From assembly GCF_024171885.1 (NCBI RefSeq), contig NZ_JAMTCP010000024.1, positions 35,884 to 99,883 of the forward strand: a DNA stretch of 64,000 nt. The letters are read 5' to 3'. Below, in pieces: positions 36,143-45,838 of this stretch. Within the stretch, counting starts at the first letter, position 1; every line of letters starts with the position of its first letter. The DNA is from Streptoalloteichus tenebrarius (GTDB taxonomy: Bacteria > Actinomycetota > Actinomycetes > Mycobacteriales > Pseudonocardiaceae). The position numbers and the translations under genes are program-made. Below the pieces are notes generated by a model. It did no database searches and was not told the origin of the DNA. It saw only the letters and a program-made list of their open reading frames with translations.

Positions 36143-37173
36143 GCCCGCGTGTCGTCCTCGGCCCTCGGGTCCCGGCGGGTCGCGTCGGGAACCCGGAGCC
36201 GACGGGTGGCCTCGGCCCGCGCCGCCAGCTCGGCGTCCGGCGGGTAGTCGACGCCGACGAGCGTCAGCCCGTGCGCCGGAGCCACGGTGACGCCGTTGGC
36301 GCGCTCGGTCGTGCGCAACAACGCGGCGGGCCACTCCGGAGGGCGCCGCCCCTCGCCGACCGCGAGCGACGCGCCGACCAGGCTGCGCACCATCGAGTGA
36401 CAGAACGCGTCGGCCGACACGAACGCCGTCAGGAAGTCCCCGTCCCGCACCCACTCGAACCGCTGGAGTTCGCGGACGGTGGTCGCGCCCTCCCGGCGTC
36501 GGCAGAACGCCACGAAGTCGTGCTCGCCGAGCATCAGCGCGGCCGCGGCGTTCATCGCGACCTCGTCGAGCCGGCGCGGCCAGCCCAGCACGTGCCGTCG
36601 CGACAGCGGGTCGACGCCCCAGGGCGCGTCGCACACGCGGTACTCGTAGTGCCGGCGCATCGCGGAGAACCGGGCGTCGAACCCCTCAGGGGCCGGGACC
36701 ACGGAGAACACCCGCACGTCCCCCGGCAACAGCCGGTTGAGCCGACGCGCCAGATCGTCCACGGCGGCCCCGGCGGGCACGTCCGCGTGCGCGGTCTGGC
36801 CGCTGGCGTGCACGCCGGCGTCCGTGCGCCCGGCGACGGTCAGCGCCACCTCCGTCCGCAGCAGACGGGACAGCGCCGCCTCCAGCTCGCCCTGCACGGT
36901 GCGCCGCCCCGGCTGCCGGGCCCAGCCGGAGAAGTCGGTGCCGTCGTAGGCCAGGTCGAGGCGCACCCTCAGGCGCGCCCGCTCCACCAGCTCCGCCTCC
37001 GCCGCCGGCCCGCCGAGCCCCGGGTCGCCGAGCCCCGGGTCGGCGTCGCCCGTGTCCCGACCGCGGACGAGCCCGCCACCCCTGGTCGGGGTGGCGGGCT
37101 CGGAACCGGTGCTCATGCGGGACACCCGCGTCCGGTCGCCGCCCGTGGACGGGGAGAACTCACGGTCGTCCAC
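36139..37173 (-). CDS. truA: tRNA pseudouridine(38-40) synthase
   Basis: Makes pseudouridine at positions 38-40 of the tRNA anticodon stem. The catalytic Asp lies in [10 protein letters not shown], with upstream [18 protein letters not shown]. The GTG at 37173 has a GGAG site nearby; it gives 344 residues with about 65 extra, low-complexity N-terminal residues ([10 protein letters not shown]). A start at 37116 or inside this region is also possible. It follows rplQ by 30 bp, as in most actinobacteria. Confidence 0.94.
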   Translation of the reverse strand: MDDREFSPSTGGDRTRVSRMSTGSEPATPTRGGGLVRGRDTGDADPGLGDPGLGGPAAEAELVERARLRVRLDLAYDGTDFSGWARQPGRRTVQGELEAALSRLLRTEVALTVAGRTDAGVHASGQTAHADVPAGAAVDDLARRLNRLLPGDVRVFSVVPAPEGFDARFSAMRRHYEYRVCDAPWGVDPLSRRHVLGWPRRLDEVAMNAAAALMLGEHDFVAFCRRREGATTVRELQRFEWVRDGDFLTAFVSADAFCHSMVRSLVGASLAVGEGRRPPEWPAALLRTTERANGVTVAPAHGLTLVGVDYPPDAELAARAEATRRLRVPDATRRDPRAEDDTRA

Positions 37174-37203
37174 GCGTGGCTCCGATGAGATCGGGCGAGT
37201 CGG

Positions 37204-37740
37204 TCAGGACTCGTCCTTCTTCTCGTCCTTCTTCTCGGCCTGCTCGGCGGCGGCCTCGGTGCTCTCCTCGGCCTTGGCCTCGGCGGCGGTCGTGCTCTCC
37301 TCGGCCGGCGCCTGCTCGGCGGCGGCCTCGGCGTCCTTCGCGAACTTGGTGCCGCGAGCCTTCTCGGCCTCGGCGGTCACGGTCCGCTCCCGCACCAGCT
37401 CGATGACGGCCATCTTGGCGTTGTCGCCCTTGCGCGGCATCGTCTTGATGATGCGGGTGTAGCCACCGTCCCGCTCGGCGAAGAGCGGGGCGATCTCGGC
37501 GAACAGCTTGTGCAGCACGTCCTTGTTGCGGATGACCTTCAGCACCTCGCGGCGGTTGTGCAGGTCGCCGCGCTTGGCCTTGGTGATCAGCCGCTCCGCC
37601 AACGGCTTGAGCCGCTTCGCCTTGGCCTCGGTCGTCTGGATCCGGCCGTGCTCGAACAGCGACGTGGCCAGGTTGGCCAGCAGCAGCCGCTCGTGGGCCG
37701 GCGACCCGCCGAGACGGGCGCCCTTGGTGGGCTTGGGCAT
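37204..37740 (-). CDS. rplQ: 50S ribosomal protein L17
   Basis: A 178-residue L17: core [21 protein letters not shown] to IELVRERTV, then a 50-residue Ala/Glu/Lys-rich tail that is typical of actinobacterial L17 and absent from E. coli L17. It is separated from rpoA by a strong hairpin but lies in the same orientation. Confidence 0.97.
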   Translation of the reverse strand: MPKPTKGARLGGSPAHERLLLANLATSLFEHGRIQTTEAKAKRLKPLAERLITKAKRGDLHNRREVLKVIRNKDVLHKLFAEIAPLFAERDGGYTRIIKTMPRKGDNAKMAVIELVRERTVTAEAEKARGTKFAKDAEAAAEQAPAEESTTAAEAKAEESTEAAAEQAEKKDEKKDES

Positions 37741-37777
37741 CGGTTGCTCCTCTTGCTTCCTGGAGGTCTCCCGCCCG

Positions 37778-37811
37778 ACCGGCTCCCCGCCCCGAGGGGC
37801 GGGGAGCCGGT
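37778..37811 (-). terminator. terminator-like hairpin between rpoA and rplQ
   Basis: Arms accggctccccgcccc and its complement (16 bases) are separated by two bases, so the outer 15 bp can pair around a 4-base loop. It lies inside an otherwise continuous operon, 37 bp before the rplQ start. It may be a partial terminator or a processing site that sets the rpoA:rplQ ratio. Confidence 0.7.
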
Positions 37812-37818
37812 CAACGCG

Positions 37819-38868
37819 TCAGAGCTGCTCCGTCTCTGCGTAGTCCTGGCCGTCGTCGTTGCCGTGCTCGGCGCCGACCGCCCAACCCTCGCTCGGGTAC
37901 TCGGCGGCGGCGGCGGTCGGGTCGAACCCGGGCGGGCTGTCCTTGAGCGCCAGGCCGAGGCCGGCCAGCTTCATCTTGACCTCGTCGATCGACTTCGCGC
38001 CGAAGTTGCGGATGTCGAGGAGGTCGGCCTCGCTGCGCGAGACCAGCTCGCCGACGGTGTGGATGCCCTCCCGCTTGAGGCAGTTGTAGGAGCGCACCGT
38101 CAGGTCGAGGTCCTCGATCGGCATCGCGAACGCGGCGATGGTGTCCGCCTCGGCCGGCGACGGGCCGATCTCGATGCCCTCCGCGTCGACGTTCAGCTCG
38201 CGGGCCAGGCCGAACAGCTCGACCAGGGTCTTGCCGGCCGAGGCCAGCGCGTCCCGCGGGGTGATCGACGGCTTGGTCTCGACGTCGAGGATCAGCTTGT
38301 CGAAGTCGGTCCGCTGCTCGACACGGGTGGCCTCGACCTTGTAGGTCACCTTGAGCACCGGCGAGTAGATCGAGTCCACCGGGATCCGGCCGATCTCGGC
38401 GCCGGCCTGCTTGTTCTGCACGGCTGGGACGTAGCCGCGACCACGCTCGACGACGAGCTCGATCTCCAGCTTGCCCTTGGCGTTCAGGGTGGCGATGTGC
38501 AGGTCCGGGTTGTGCACGGTGACACCGGCCGGCGGCACGATGTCGCCCGCGGTGACCTCACCGGGCCCCTGCTTGCGCAGGTACATGGTCACCGGCTCGT
38601 CCTCCTCGGAGCTGACCACGAGCTCCTTGAGGTTGAGGATGATGTCGGTGACGTCCTCCTTGACGCCCGGCACGGTGGTGAACTCGTGCAGCACGCCGTC
38701 GATGCGGATGCTGGTCACCGCCGCGCCCGGGATCGAGGACAGCAGCGTGCGCCGCAGGGAGTTGCCGAGCGTGTAGCCGAAGCCCGGCTCGAGCGGCTCG
38801 ATGACGAACCGGGAGCGGGTCTCGTTGACCGGCTCCTCGGTCAGCGTGGGTCGCTGGGAGATGAGCAC
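37819..38868 (-). CDS. rpoA: RNA polymerase alpha subunit
   Basis: A 349-residue alpha subunit. The N-terminal assembly domain has [20 protein letters not shown], and the C-terminal DNA/activator-binding domain has [22 protein letters not shown] and [16 protein letters not shown]. Length and motifs are normal. It follows rpsD at 199 bp. Confidence 0.98.
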   Translation of the reverse strand: MLISQRPTLTEEPVNETRSRFVIEPLEPGFGYTLGNSLRRTLLSSIPGAAVTSIRIDGVLHEFTTVPGVKEDVTDIILNLKELVVSSEEDEPVTMYLRKQGPGEVTAGDIVPPAGVTVHNPDLHIATLNAKGKLEIELVVERGRGYVPAVQNKQAGAEIGRIPVDSIYSPVLKVTYKVEATRVEQRTDFDKLILDVETKPSITPRDALASAGKTLVELFGLARELNVDAEGIEIGPSPAEADTIAAFAMPIEDLDLTVRSYNCLKREGIHTVGELVSRSEADLLDIRNFGAKSIDEVKMKLAGLGLALKDSPPGFDPTAAAAEYPSEGWAVGAEHGNDDGQDYAETEQL

Positions 38869-39016
38869 TGTCGGTTTCCTTTCCTACCGGCGCCCGCCAT
38901 ATGACGCCGCAGGGGGTGGCGCGCCGGGCGGCCCGAACCGAACGCACTGGCGGGGCCGGTGCCGGCGAGGCGGACGACACATCCGGCGTGTCGCCGCCGG
39001 ACCCGGCGACGGGGAA

Positions 39017-39053
39017 GGCGACCCGGGAGCGGGGAACCCGCCCCTCGGTCGCC
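39017..39053 (-). promoter_or_regulatory. imperfect hairpin in the rpsD-rpoA intergenic region
   Basis: The segment ggcgacccgggagcggg can pair with cccgcccctcggtcgcc through 7 and 5 bp stems interrupted by a bulge. No U run follows. It may be a processing site or a control structure in the leader of rpoA. Confidence 0.35.
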
Positions 39054-39067
39054 TCCCCCGCGCTGGA

Positions 39068-39673
39068 TCACTTCGAGTAGAGCTCGACGATGAGCTGCTC
39101 CTGCACCGGCACGTCGATCTGCGCGCGGAGCGGGAGCTGGTGCACCAGGACACGCAGCGTCGAGGGGACGACCTGGAGCCACGCCGGCACCGGCCGGCTG
39201 CCCATGTCCTCCTTCGCCGCGATGAACGGCAGCGTGTTCAGCGACTTCGGCTTCACGTCGATGATGTCGTACTGCGACACCCGGAAGCTCGGGATGTTCA
39301 CCTTCTGGCCGTTGACCAGGAAGTGGCCGTGCGACACCAACTGACGGGCCTGCCGACGGGTCCGGGCGAGGCCGGCGCGGTAGACCACGTTGTCGAGCCG
39401 GGACTCCAGGATCTGGAGCAGGTTCTCACCGGTCTTGCCGGGGCGGCGCACGGCCTCCTCGTAGTACCGGCGGAACTGGCGCTCAAGCACGCCGTAGGTG
39501 AAGCGGGCCTTCTGCTTCTCCTGCTTCTGGAGCAGGTACTCGCTCTCCTTGGTCCGCGCGCGGCCGTGCTGGCCGGGCGGGTAGGGGCGACGCTCGAAGG
39601 CCTGGTCACCGCCGACCAGGTCGACCTTCAGCCGACGCGACTTGCGGGTGATGGGTCCGGTGTAGCGAGCCAT
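39068..39673 (-). CDS. rpsD: 30S ribosomal protein S4
   Basis: A 201-residue early-assembly small-subunit protein that starts MARYTGPITRKSRRL, with the S4 RNA-binding domain around SRLDNVVYRAGLARTRRQARQLV. There is no N-terminal zinc-binding Cys set, so it is the Cys-free (C-) type. S4 is a translational repressor of its operon in several bacteria. Confidence 0.98.
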   Translation of the reverse strand: MARYTGPITRKSRRLKVDLVGGDQAFERRPYPPGQHGRARTKESEYLLQKQEKQKARFTYGVLERQFRRYYEEAVRRPGKTGENLLQILESRLDNVVYRAGLARTRRQARQLVSHGHFLVNGQKVNIPSFRVSQYDIIDVKPKSLNTLPFIAAKEDMGSRPVPAWLQVVPSTLRVLVHQLPLRAQIDVPVQEQLIVELYSK

Positions 39674-39697
39674 TGGTAGCTAGTCCTCCCCCTGGCC

Positions 39698-40105
39698 TCA
39701 GACCCGGCGCCGCTTCGGCGGCCGGCAGCCGTTGTGCGGCTGCGGGGTCACGTCCTGGATGGTGCCGACCTCGAGACCGGCGGCCTGGAGAGACCGGATG
39801 GCGGTCTCCCGGCCGGAGCCCGGGCCCTTCACGAACACGTCAACCTTGCGCATGCCGTGCTCGGCGGCCTTGCGCGCGGCGTTCTCGGCGGCCATCTGCG
39901 CGGCGAACGGGGTGGACTTCCGGGAGCCCTTGAACCCGACGTGGCCGGCGGACGCCCAGGAGATCACGTTCCCCGTCGGGTCCGTGATGGACACGATGGT
40001 GTTGTTGAACGTGCTCTTGATGTGAGCGTGACCGTGGGTGACGTTCTTCTTCTCCTTGCGCCGGACCTTCTTGACCCCGGCGCCGGTGCGGGACTTGGGT
40101 GGCAT
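39698..40105 (-). CDS. rpsK: 30S ribosomal protein S11
   Basis: A 135-residue platform protein. It has [21 protein letters not shown], the central [15 protein letters not shown] and the C-terminal [18 protein letters not shown]. It lies 33 bp downstream of rpsM. Confidence 0.98.
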   Translation of the reverse strand: MPPKSRTGAGVKKVRRKEKKNVTHGHAHIKSTFNNTIVSITDPTGNVISWASAGHVGFKGSRKSTPFAAQMAAENAARKAAEHGMRKVDVFVKGPGSGRETAIRSLQAAGLEVGTIQDVTPQPHNGCRPPKRRRV

Positions 40106-40138
40106 TGCTTCGGTGCTCTCCTAGCTGCCGCGAGGGGC

Positions 40139-40519
40139 TTACTTCTTACCGGCCTTCTTCTTGCCGGCGACCGTCTTCTTCGGGCCCTTGCGGGTGCGGG
40201 CGTTGGTCTTGGTCCGCTGACCACGCACGGGCAGACCCCGACGGTGCCGCAGGCCCTCGTAGCAGCCGATCTCCACCTTGCGGCGGATGTCGGCGGCCAC
40301 CTCGCGGCGGAGGTCACCCTCGACCTTGAAGTTGTTCTCGATGAAGTCCCGCAGCTTGGTGACGTCCTCGTCGCTGAGGTCCCTGGCACGCAGGTCCGGG
40401 CTGACGCCGGTGGCGGCCAGGATCTCCTTCGAGCGGGTACGGCCGATGCCGTAGATGTAGGTCAGCGCGATCTCCATCCGCTTCTCGCGGGGGAGGTCGA
40501 CGCCAGCGAGCCGTGCCAT
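40139..40519 (-). CDS. rpsM: 30S ribosomal protein S13
   Basis: A 126-residue small-subunit head protein, start [20 protein letters not shown] chosen by the GAAGGAGAA ribosome site and family length. It has [27 protein letters not shown] and a Lys-rich C-terminus. First of the rpsM-rpsK-rpsD group, preceded by a structured 237-bp gap after rpmJ. Confidence 0.98.
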   Translation of the reverse strand: MARLAGVDLPREKRMEIALTYIYGIGRTRSKEILAATGVSPDLRARDLSDEDVTKLRDFIENNFKVEGDLRREVAADIRRKVEIGCYEGLRHRRGLPVRGQRTKTNARTRKGPKKTVAGKKKAGKK

Positions 40520-40756
40520 ACGGCGCGTTCTCCTTCTCTTGGCTCCAGGTCTGCTCCCCGTCCGCCCCGGGAGGTGGCTGGCTCCGCGGAGCCGACGCCG
40601 ACCGCCCGCTGGCGTGGGCGGCCTCCCGGGCCCCGGCCTGGAGACCGGGGGTGGATTGGACCCGTGCCGACCCGTCGGAACGGGCCGCACCGGTCCGGTA
40701 GGCACGGGGAGATTTCGTTGTGTGGCGTCGTCGCCCTGCGACGGGCGAGGCGGCGA
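40520..40756 (-). other. structured intergenic region between rpmJ and rpsM
   Basis: No gene fits here. Bases 40661-40668 (cccgtgcc) pair exactly with 40701-40708 (ggcacggg) and enclose a cccg/cggg hairpin and other short inverted repeats, giving a possible multi-branched fold. This is the position of the S4-responsive leader in E. coli, but no sequence similarity to it is claimed. Confidence 0.4.
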
Positions 40757-40870
40757 TCAGCCCTGACGCTGCTTGTGGCGCAGGTTCTCGCAGATCACCA
40801 TGACCCGGCCGTGACGGCGGATCACCTTGCACTTGTCGCAGATCTTCTTGACGCTCGGCTGGACCTTCAC
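40757..40870 (-). CDS. rpmJ: 50S ribosomal protein L36
   Basis: A 37-residue protein, GTG start, reading [19 protein letters not shown] and ending [10 protein letters not shown]. The three Cys and the His (CDKC...C...H) keep the zinc-binding pattern of the C+ type L36. Located 58 bp after infA. Confidence 0.97.
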   Translation of the reverse strand: MKVQPSVKKICDKCKVIRRHGRVMVICENLRHKQRQG

Positions 40871-40928
40871 GGTCGTGCTCTCCTGCTCGGCCGCGTGCCC
40901 GGACCGCGAGGCCCGGGCACCGTGGAGG

Positions 40929-41150
40929 TCACTTGTAGCGGTAGACGATGCGGCCGCGAGACAGGTCGTAGGGCGAGAGCTCCACGACTACCCGGTCCTC
41001 CGGCAGGATGCGGATGTAGTGCTGCCGCATCTTGCCGCTGATGTGTGCCAGGACCTTGTGGCCGTTCTCCAGCTCGACGCGGAACATCGCGTTGGGGAGC
41101 GGCTCGATCACGCGGCCCTCGACCTCGATGGCCCCGTCCTTCTTGCCCAT
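40929..41150 (-). CDS. infA: translation initiation factor IF-1
   Basis: A 73-residue OB-fold factor that binds the 30S A site during initiation. It starts [20 protein letters not shown] with a GGAGG site before the ATG and ends [10 protein letters not shown]. It is the first gene of the infA-rpmJ-rpsM-rpsK-rpsD-rpoA-rplQ group and has its own predicted promoter about 160 bp upstream. Confidence 0.98.
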   Translation of the reverse strand: MGKKDGAIEVEGRVIEPLPNAMFRVELENGHKVLAHISGKMRQHYIRILPEDRVVVELSPYDLSRGRIVYRYK

Positions 41151-41284
41151 GTCCTCCGCGTTTCGTGACGGTGCGAGTACGGTCACGCTCGGTCGGGCCT
41201 CGGTGACCCGGCCAGGCGGTGGGCGCACGCCACCCCGGCTCCGAAATCGCCACGAAATGCTGCTGCACACGCGCACGGCGGAAC

Positions 41285-41303
41285 CGGCGCGAGGTACGCG
41301 CCG
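41285..41303 (-). promoter_or_regulatory. stem-loop at the predicted infA transcription start
   Basis: A perfect 7-bp stem (cggcgcg with its complement) and a 5-base loop begin at the first base expected for the infA transcript. Similar elements follow the rpsJ and rpsL promoters. Confidence 0.5.
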
Positions 41304-41310
41304 ACACACC

Positions 41311-41340
41311 AGTGTAGGCACACCCGGGGGAACGCTCCAA
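41311..41340 (-). promoter_or_regulatory. predicted infA operon promoter
   Basis: On the minus strand TTGGAG (41340-41335) and TACACT (41316-41311) are 18 bp apart. The predicted start is near 41304, about 154 bp before the infA ATG. Confidence 0.7.
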
Positions 41341-41653
41341 ACCAGGGGGGCCGACGTCACGCCGCGTCAAGAGGACGCGCCGACCCCACCCGAACGCGGG
41401 ACCCCGCGCCGCCGCCATCACCCTTTCGACTGAGTTGCCCGTGGCGAGGCCGACGACCCTCCGCTGTGCTCGTCGTCACCACGGGTACCCGGCGTCTCCC
41501 CGTGAAGCGGAACGCCGCCCCGGCACCCAGGTCGGCGCCACCCCTCTTCGGCGTGCTCAGCTCTCCCCGGGCGGCGGAACGGGGCCGACACCACGCGGGA
41601 GGGTCGGACGTCCGCTCCCACGCCTCCCCCGTGGCCGCTGCCGCGCTCCAGGC

Positions 41654-41995
41654 TCAGCGCTCCTTGTCGCGACCGACGCCGCTCGCCCACAGGACGCCGA
41701 GCACGGCGCCGGGCGCGACGAACCAGACCCACACGGGGTAGGTCCACCCCATGGTCAACACGAGCAGGCCCCAGAGAGCCAGGCTGAAGGCCACCAGGCA
41801 GAGCCAGATCCGTGTCAGCACCGTCATCGCCACCCGGCTCGCCGAGGGACCGGCCGGTCGTGGCGCCGGCAGGTCCGCGACCACCCGCTCCAGCTCGCCA
41901 CGCGTCTTCGCGTCCCAGGCGGTCCGCACCCGCGTGTCGAACTCCGCGAGGTCGATGAGCCCCTGGGCGTGCGCCGCGTGCGGGCGGTCCTGCAC
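41654..41995 (-). CDS. DUF1707-domain membrane protein, N-terminus apparently lost by frameshift
   Basis: From the GTG at 41995 the frame gives 113 residues: the end of a DUF1707 domain (GLIDLAEFDTRVR, TRGELERVVADLP) and two hydrophobic helices (about 56-76 and 83-104). The conserved start of DUF1707 (DDIRASDVDRKLV) is encoded in the same frame just upstream, at 42031-41993, but no start codon precedes it: the frame hits TGA at 42040-42038. A GTG at 42041 reads ACA CCC in the adjacent frame, so one missing base would explain the break. The gene may be inactive or use the shorter start. Function unknown. Confidence 0.6.
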   Translation of the reverse strand: MQDRPHAAHAQGLIDLAEFDTRVRTAWDAKTRGELERVVADLPAPRPAGPSASRVAMTVLTRIWLCLVAFSLALWGLLVLTMGWTYPVWVWFVAPGAVLGVLWASGVGRDKER

Positions 41996-42125
41996 CAGCT
42001 TCCGGTCGACGTCCGACGCGCGGATGTCGTCGGGGTGTCACGGGTCGCTCAAGCCGCTGATCTTCCCAGCCACCCGCCCCGCCAGGACGGTGAACCGGGC
42101 AGCCGGCCCTCCCGCCCGAACAGCG

Positions 42126-42156
42126 GAGTGCCCGCGCCGGGAGGGCGCGGGCACTC
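42126..42156 (-). terminator. terminator after map
   Basis: A perfect 13-bp stem (gagtgcccgcgcc with its complement) and a 5-base loop start 21 bp after the map stop. It ends the secY-adk-map transcript. Confidence 0.8.
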
Positions 42157-42176
42157 GGGCGCTGAGGTGGCGACGG

Positions 42177-43007
42177 TCAGATGACGGTCTCGTTCTCCGG
42201 GGCGGTGAGCACCCAGGGACCGTCCTCGGTGATGGCCACGCTGTGCTCCCAGTGCGCGGCCCGCGAGCCGTCGACCGTGACCACGGTCCACTCGTCGTCG
42301 AGTTCCTCGGTCTCCGGCGAGCCCAGGGTCAGCATCGGCTCGATGGCGATGGCCATCCCGACCTTCAGCTTCGGCCCCTTGCCGGGCCGGCCGTAGTTCG
42401 GCAGGAACGGCTCCATGTGCATCCTGGTGCCGATCCCGTGCCCGCCGTACTCCTCGACGATGCCGTACTCCACGCCGTCCCTGGCGCGGGAGGCCCGCAC
42501 GGAGGTCTCGATGGCGTGCGAGATGTCGGTCAGCCGGCCGCCGGGACGCGCCGCCCTGATCCCGGCCAGCATCGACTCCCTGGTCGCCTCGGACAGCAGC
42601 CGGTCCGCCTCGCCGAGCGCGCCGACACCCAGCGTCACCGCCGAGTCCCCGTGCCAGCCCTCCAGGATGGCCCCGCAGTCCACCGACAGCAGGTCGCCCT
42701 CGGCCAGCACCAGGTCCCTGGTCGGGATGCCGTGCACGATCTGCTCGTTCACCGAGGCGCAGATCGAGGCCGGGAAGCCCTGGTAGCCCTTGAACGAGGG
42801 CACCGCGCCGGCGTCCCGGATGGTCTGCTCGGCCAGCTCGTCCAGCTCGCCCGTGCTCACCCCGGGCCGGGCGTGGGCGGCCACCGCCGCCAACGCCCTG
42901 GCGACGACCAGGCCGGCCGCCCGCATCGCCTGGAGCTCACCGGGCGTCTTGATCTCGATACCGCGTCCGCGTCGCACCACCGAAGCCACCGTCTCCAGCA
43001 GGCTCAC
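42177..43007 (-). CDS. map: type I methionine aminopeptidase
   Basis: Removes the N-terminal Met of nascent proteins. A 276-residue metalloenzyme with the metal ligands in [18 protein letters not shown] (two Asp), [13 protein letters not shown] (His) and AIEPML (Glu), plus a final Glu in WEHSVAI. The GTG start overlaps the adk stop as GTGA; the last gene of secY-adk-map. Confidence 0.97.
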   Translation of the reverse strand: MSLLETVASVVRRGRGIEIKTPGELQAMRAAGLVVARALAAVAAHARPGVSTGELDELAEQTIRDAGAVPSFKGYQGFPASICASVNEQIVHGIPTRDLVLAEGDLLSVDCGAILEGWHGDSAVTLGVGALGEADRLLSEATRESMLAGIRAARPGGRLTDISHAIETSVRASRARDGVEYGIVEEYGGHGIGTRMHMEPFLPNYGRPGKGPKLKVGMAIAIEPMLTLGSPETEELDDEWTVVTVDGSRAAHWEHSVAITEDGPWVLTAPENETVI

Positions 43008-43555
43008 GACTCGCCGCGCAGCGCCTTGAGCGCGCGCTCGCTGATCTCGCCCACCGCGCCGACGGCGTCGATGGTGATCAGGATGTCGCGGTAGTAGTTC
43101 AGCAGCGGGGCCGTCTCCGACCGGTAGATCTGCTGCCGGCGCCGGATGACCTCCTCGGTGTCGTCCGAGCGGCCACGGGCCAGCAGGCGCTCCACCACGA
43201 CGTCCTCCGGGACGTCGAACTCCAGCACCGCGTCCAGCTTCACCCCCGCGTCGGCGAGGATCCCGGACAGCACCTCCGCCTGCGCGGTGTTGCGCGGGAA
43301 GCCGTCGAGCAGGAAGCCCTTCGCGGCGTCCGGCTCGGCGAGGCGCTCGCGCACCATCGCGTTGGTGACCGTGTCCGGCACCAGCTCACCGGCGTCGAGG
43401 TACTGCTTGGCCTCCTGGCCCAGCGGGGTCTGCTGCCCCACGTGGGCGCGGAACAGCTCCCCGGTGGAGATGTGCGGGATGCCGAGCTTGTCGCTCAGCA
43501 CCGCGGCCTGGGTGCCCTTGCCCGCGCCCGGCGGGCCGACGAGAACGAGTCGCAC
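43004..43555 (-). CDS. adk: adenylate kinase
   Basis: Converts ATP + AMP to two ADP. A 183-residue protein with the P-loop [11 protein letters not shown], the AMP-site segment [10 protein letters not shown] and LDGFPRN. The LID region is short and has no zinc-binding Cys, as in other actinobacterial Adk. The GTG shares its first base with the secY stop codon (TAGTG). Confidence 0.97.
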   Translation of the reverse strand: MRLVLVGPPGAGKGTQAAVLSDKLGIPHISTGELFRAHVGQQTPLGQEAKQYLDAGELVPDTVTNAMVRERLAEPDAAKGFLLDGFPRNTAQAEVLSGILADAGVKLDAVLEFDVPEDVVVERLLARGRSDDTEEVIRRRQQIYRSETAPLLNYYRDILITIDAVGAVGEISERALKALRGES

Positions 43556-44883
43556 TAGCGGAGGAACCCTTCGTAATTGCGCTGCATCAGCTGGCTCTCG
43601 ATCTGCTTCACCGTGTCGAGGCCGACGCCGACCATGATCAGCACCGCGGTGCCGCCGAACGGGAAGTTCTGGTTCTGCCCCTGGCCCGTCATGTCCAGGA
43701 AGAAGTTCGGCAGGATCGCGATGATGCCCAGGTAGAGCGAACCCGGCAGCGTCAGGCGGTTGAGCACGAACCCGAGGTACTCGGAGGTCGGGCGCCCCGG
43801 CCGGATGCCGGGGATGAAGCCGCCGAACTTCTTCATCTCGTCGGCGCGCTCGTCCGGGTTGAACGTGATCGCGACGTAGAAGTAGGCGAAGAAGATGATG
43901 AGCAGGAAGTACAGCGAGATGTGCACCCAGCTCGACTGGTCCACCAGGTAGGTGTCGACCAGCCGCTTCCAGGTCGACGGCTCACCGGTCGGCGAGGCGG
44001 CGAGCTGGGAGATGAGCTGCGGCAGGTAGAGCAGGGACGACGCGAAGATGACCGGGATGACGCCCGACTGGTTGACCTTGAGCGGCAGGTAGGTCGAGGT
44101 CCCGCCGTACATCCGGCGGCCGATCATGCGCTTGGCGTACTGCACCGGGACCCGGCGCTGCCCCTGCTCCATGAAGATGACGCTGGTGATGATCGCCAGC
44201 CCGAACACGCACACCACGGCGAACACCAGGCCGCCCTGGGTGCGGAGGATGTTGCCGCCCTCGGGCACCAGCCGGGCGGCGATCGAGGTGAACATCAGCA
44301 GCGACATGCCGTTGCCGATGCCGCGCTCGGTGATCAGCTCCCCGAACCACATGATGATCGCGGTGCCCGCGGTCATCGTGATCACGATGACCACCAGGTT
44401 GAACACCGAGGAGTCGGGGACGATCGGGTAGGTCGTGGTGTCGCAGTTGCGCAGGAGCTGTCCCCTGACCGCCAGCGCCACCACGCCGGTCGACTGGAGC
44501 ACGGCCAGCGCGACGGTCAGGTACCGCGTGTACTGCGTCAGCTTGTTCTGGCCGGACTGGCCTTCCTTCTTGAGCTGCTCGAACCGCGGGATCACCACCG
44601 TCAGGAGCTGCACGATGATGCTCGCGGTGATGTAGGGCATGATGCCCAACGCGAAGACCGAGAGCTGGAGCAGCGCGCCACCGCTGAGCAGGTTGATCAA
44701 CGAGTAGACGCTCTGGTTGGCGCTTCCCTCGATCAGCCTGATGCACTCCTGGACGTTCCTGTACGACACGCCAGGGGAGGGCAGTGTCTGGCCGAGCCGG
44801 AACAGCACCAGGATCCCCAGCGTGAACAGGATCTTGCGACGCAGGTCAGGCGTCGCAAGAGCCGAGCGGAAGGCGCTGAGCAC
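43555..44883 (-). CDS. secY: preprotein translocase subunit SecY
   Basis: The central channel of the Sec translocon, 442 residues with ten predicted helices. Family segments include [16 protein letters not shown] and [22 protein letters not shown]. The GTG at 44883 lies at good distance from GAGGAGG, which sits inside a longer frame that starts with ATG at 44901; the GTG is therefore preferred. A strong terminator separates it from rplO, so secY probably has its own promoter. Confidence 0.96.
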   Translation of the reverse strand: MLSAFRSALATPDLRRKILFTLGILVLFRLGQTLPSPGVSYRNVQECIRLIEGSANQSVYSLINLLSGGALLQLSVFALGIMPYITASIIVQLLTVVIPRFEQLKKEGQSGQNKLTQYTRYLTVALAVLQSTGVVALAVRGQLLRNCDTTTYPIVPDSSVFNLVVIVITMTAGTAIIMWFGELITERGIGNGMSLLMFTSIAARLVPEGGNILRTQGGLVFAVVCVFGLAIITSVIFMEQGQRRVPVQYAKRMIGRRMYGGTSTYLPLKVNQSGVIPVIFASSLLYLPQLISQLAASPTGEPSTWKRLVDTYLVDQSSWVHISLYFLLIIFFAYFYVAITFNPDERADEMKKFGGFIPGIRPGRPTSEYLGFVLNRLTLPGSLYLGIIAILPNFFLDMTGQGQNQNFPFGGTAVLIMVGVGLDTVKQIESQLMQRNYEGFLR

Positions 44884-45149
44884 GCGGTACCTCCTCGGCA
44901 TCGACGGACCTCGTGGGGCCCGACGATCGGCTGGGCCGGCTTCCGTGCCGGCATTTGTCGACTACCTGGCGGGCAAGCCAGACGCGCCCGCCCCACTACG
45001 GGGCGAAGCGTGCTGACGACTCTAACAGCCCCGGCCCCTCACGCCGCCCCGGCCGAAGCATTCCCGCCATCGGATTCCCCATGTCGCACGGGAGAACCCG
45101 GCGGACGCGCCACCGACGTTCCCCGGGACGGGGGAGCTGGACCACCAAC
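44884..45149. other. secY upstream region
   Basis: Together with the terminator that follows, this leaves 324 bases without a gene. A TAGAGT-like -10 box lies near 45024-45019 on the minus strand without a clear -35. No other feature is visible. Confidence 0.45.
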
Positions 45150-45190
45150 GAGGGGAGGGCCGGACGCGACGCGCGTCCGGCCCTCCCCTC
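45150..45190 (-). terminator. strong terminator between rplO and secY
   Basis: A perfect 19-bp stem with a 3-base loop starts 18 bp after the rplO stop. It is the longest perfect hairpin I noticed in the window and splits the classical spc operon. Confidence 0.85.
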
Positions 45191-45207
45191 ATGAAGGCTG
45201 GATCAGG

Positions 45208-45648
45208 TCACAGCTTGGTGGCGGTGCCACCGGCGGCCGTGATCTTCTCCTGGGCGCTGCCCGAGAAGGCGTGCGCGGTCACGTCGACCTTCACGCCCAG
45301 CTCGCCCTCGCCCAGCACCTTGACCAACTGGCCCTTGCGGACCGCGCCGGCCGCGACCAGCTCGGCCACGCCGACGGTGCCGCCCTGCGGGAACAGCCGG
45401 GCGATGTCGCCGACGTTGACGACCTGGTACTCGGTGCGGAACCGGTTCTTGAAGCCCTTGAGCTTCGGCAGCCGCATGTGGATGGGCATCTGCCCACCCT
45501 CGAACGCGGCCGGCACGTTCTTCCGGGCCTTGGTGCCCTTCGTGCCGCGGCCGGCGGTCTTGCCCTTGGAGCCCTCACCGCGACCCACGCGGGTCTTGGC
45601 GGTCTTGGCGCCGGGGGCCGGCCGGAGGTGGTGGATCTTGATGGTCAT
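45208..45648 (-). CDS. rplO: 50S ribosomal protein L15
   Basis: A 146-residue protein with the family glycine-rich part [18 protein letters not shown] and [15 protein letters not shown]. The ATG shares one base with the rpmD stop (TGATG). The last gene before a strong terminator. Confidence 0.98.
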   Translation of the reverse strand: MTIKIHHLRPAPGAKTAKTRVGRGEGSKGKTAGRGTKGTKARKNVPAAFEGGQMPIHMRLPKLKGFKNRFRTEYQVVNVGDIARLFPQGGTVGVAELVAAGAVRKGQLVKVLGEGELGVKVDVTAHAFSGSAQEKITAAGGTATKL

Positions 45649-45833
45649 CAGTCAGCAACCTCCTCGACCGCCACCAGGTGGCGGACGGTGTGGACCAGGC
45701 CGCGGACCTGCGGGGTGTCCTCGCGCACCACGGACTGGCGGATCTTCCGCAGGCCGAGGGTGCGCAGGGACTCCCGCTGGTTCTGCTTGGTGCCGATGGT
45801 GCTGCGCAGTTGGGTGATCTTCAGCTTCGCCAT
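45648..45833 (-). CDS. rpmD: 50S ribosomal protein L30
   Basis: A 61-residue protein, [20 protein letters not shown], with the central [13 protein letters not shown] and [11 protein letters not shown]. Length and fold are typical of bacterial L30. Coupled to rplO by a one-base overlap and 5 bp after rpsE. Confidence 0.97.
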   Translation of the reverse strand: MAKLKITQLRSTIGTKQNQRESLRTLGLRKIRQSVVREDTPQVRGLVHTVRHLVAVEEVAD

Positions 45834-45838
45834 GCCGG

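Larger units (their letters stand above)
41151..41653. other. infA leader, promoter and downstream flank of the DUF1707 gene
   Basis: No gene is supported in these 503 bases. They hold the infA promoter and its start-site hairpin (separate entries). The stretch 41345-41650 shows no feature I can name. Confidence 0.6.

Noticed and set aside
41418..42041. 207-residue frame antisense to nothing near the DUF1707 gene
   Set aside because: It is the neighbouring frame of the DUF1707 gene and has no family similarity beyond the first few codons.
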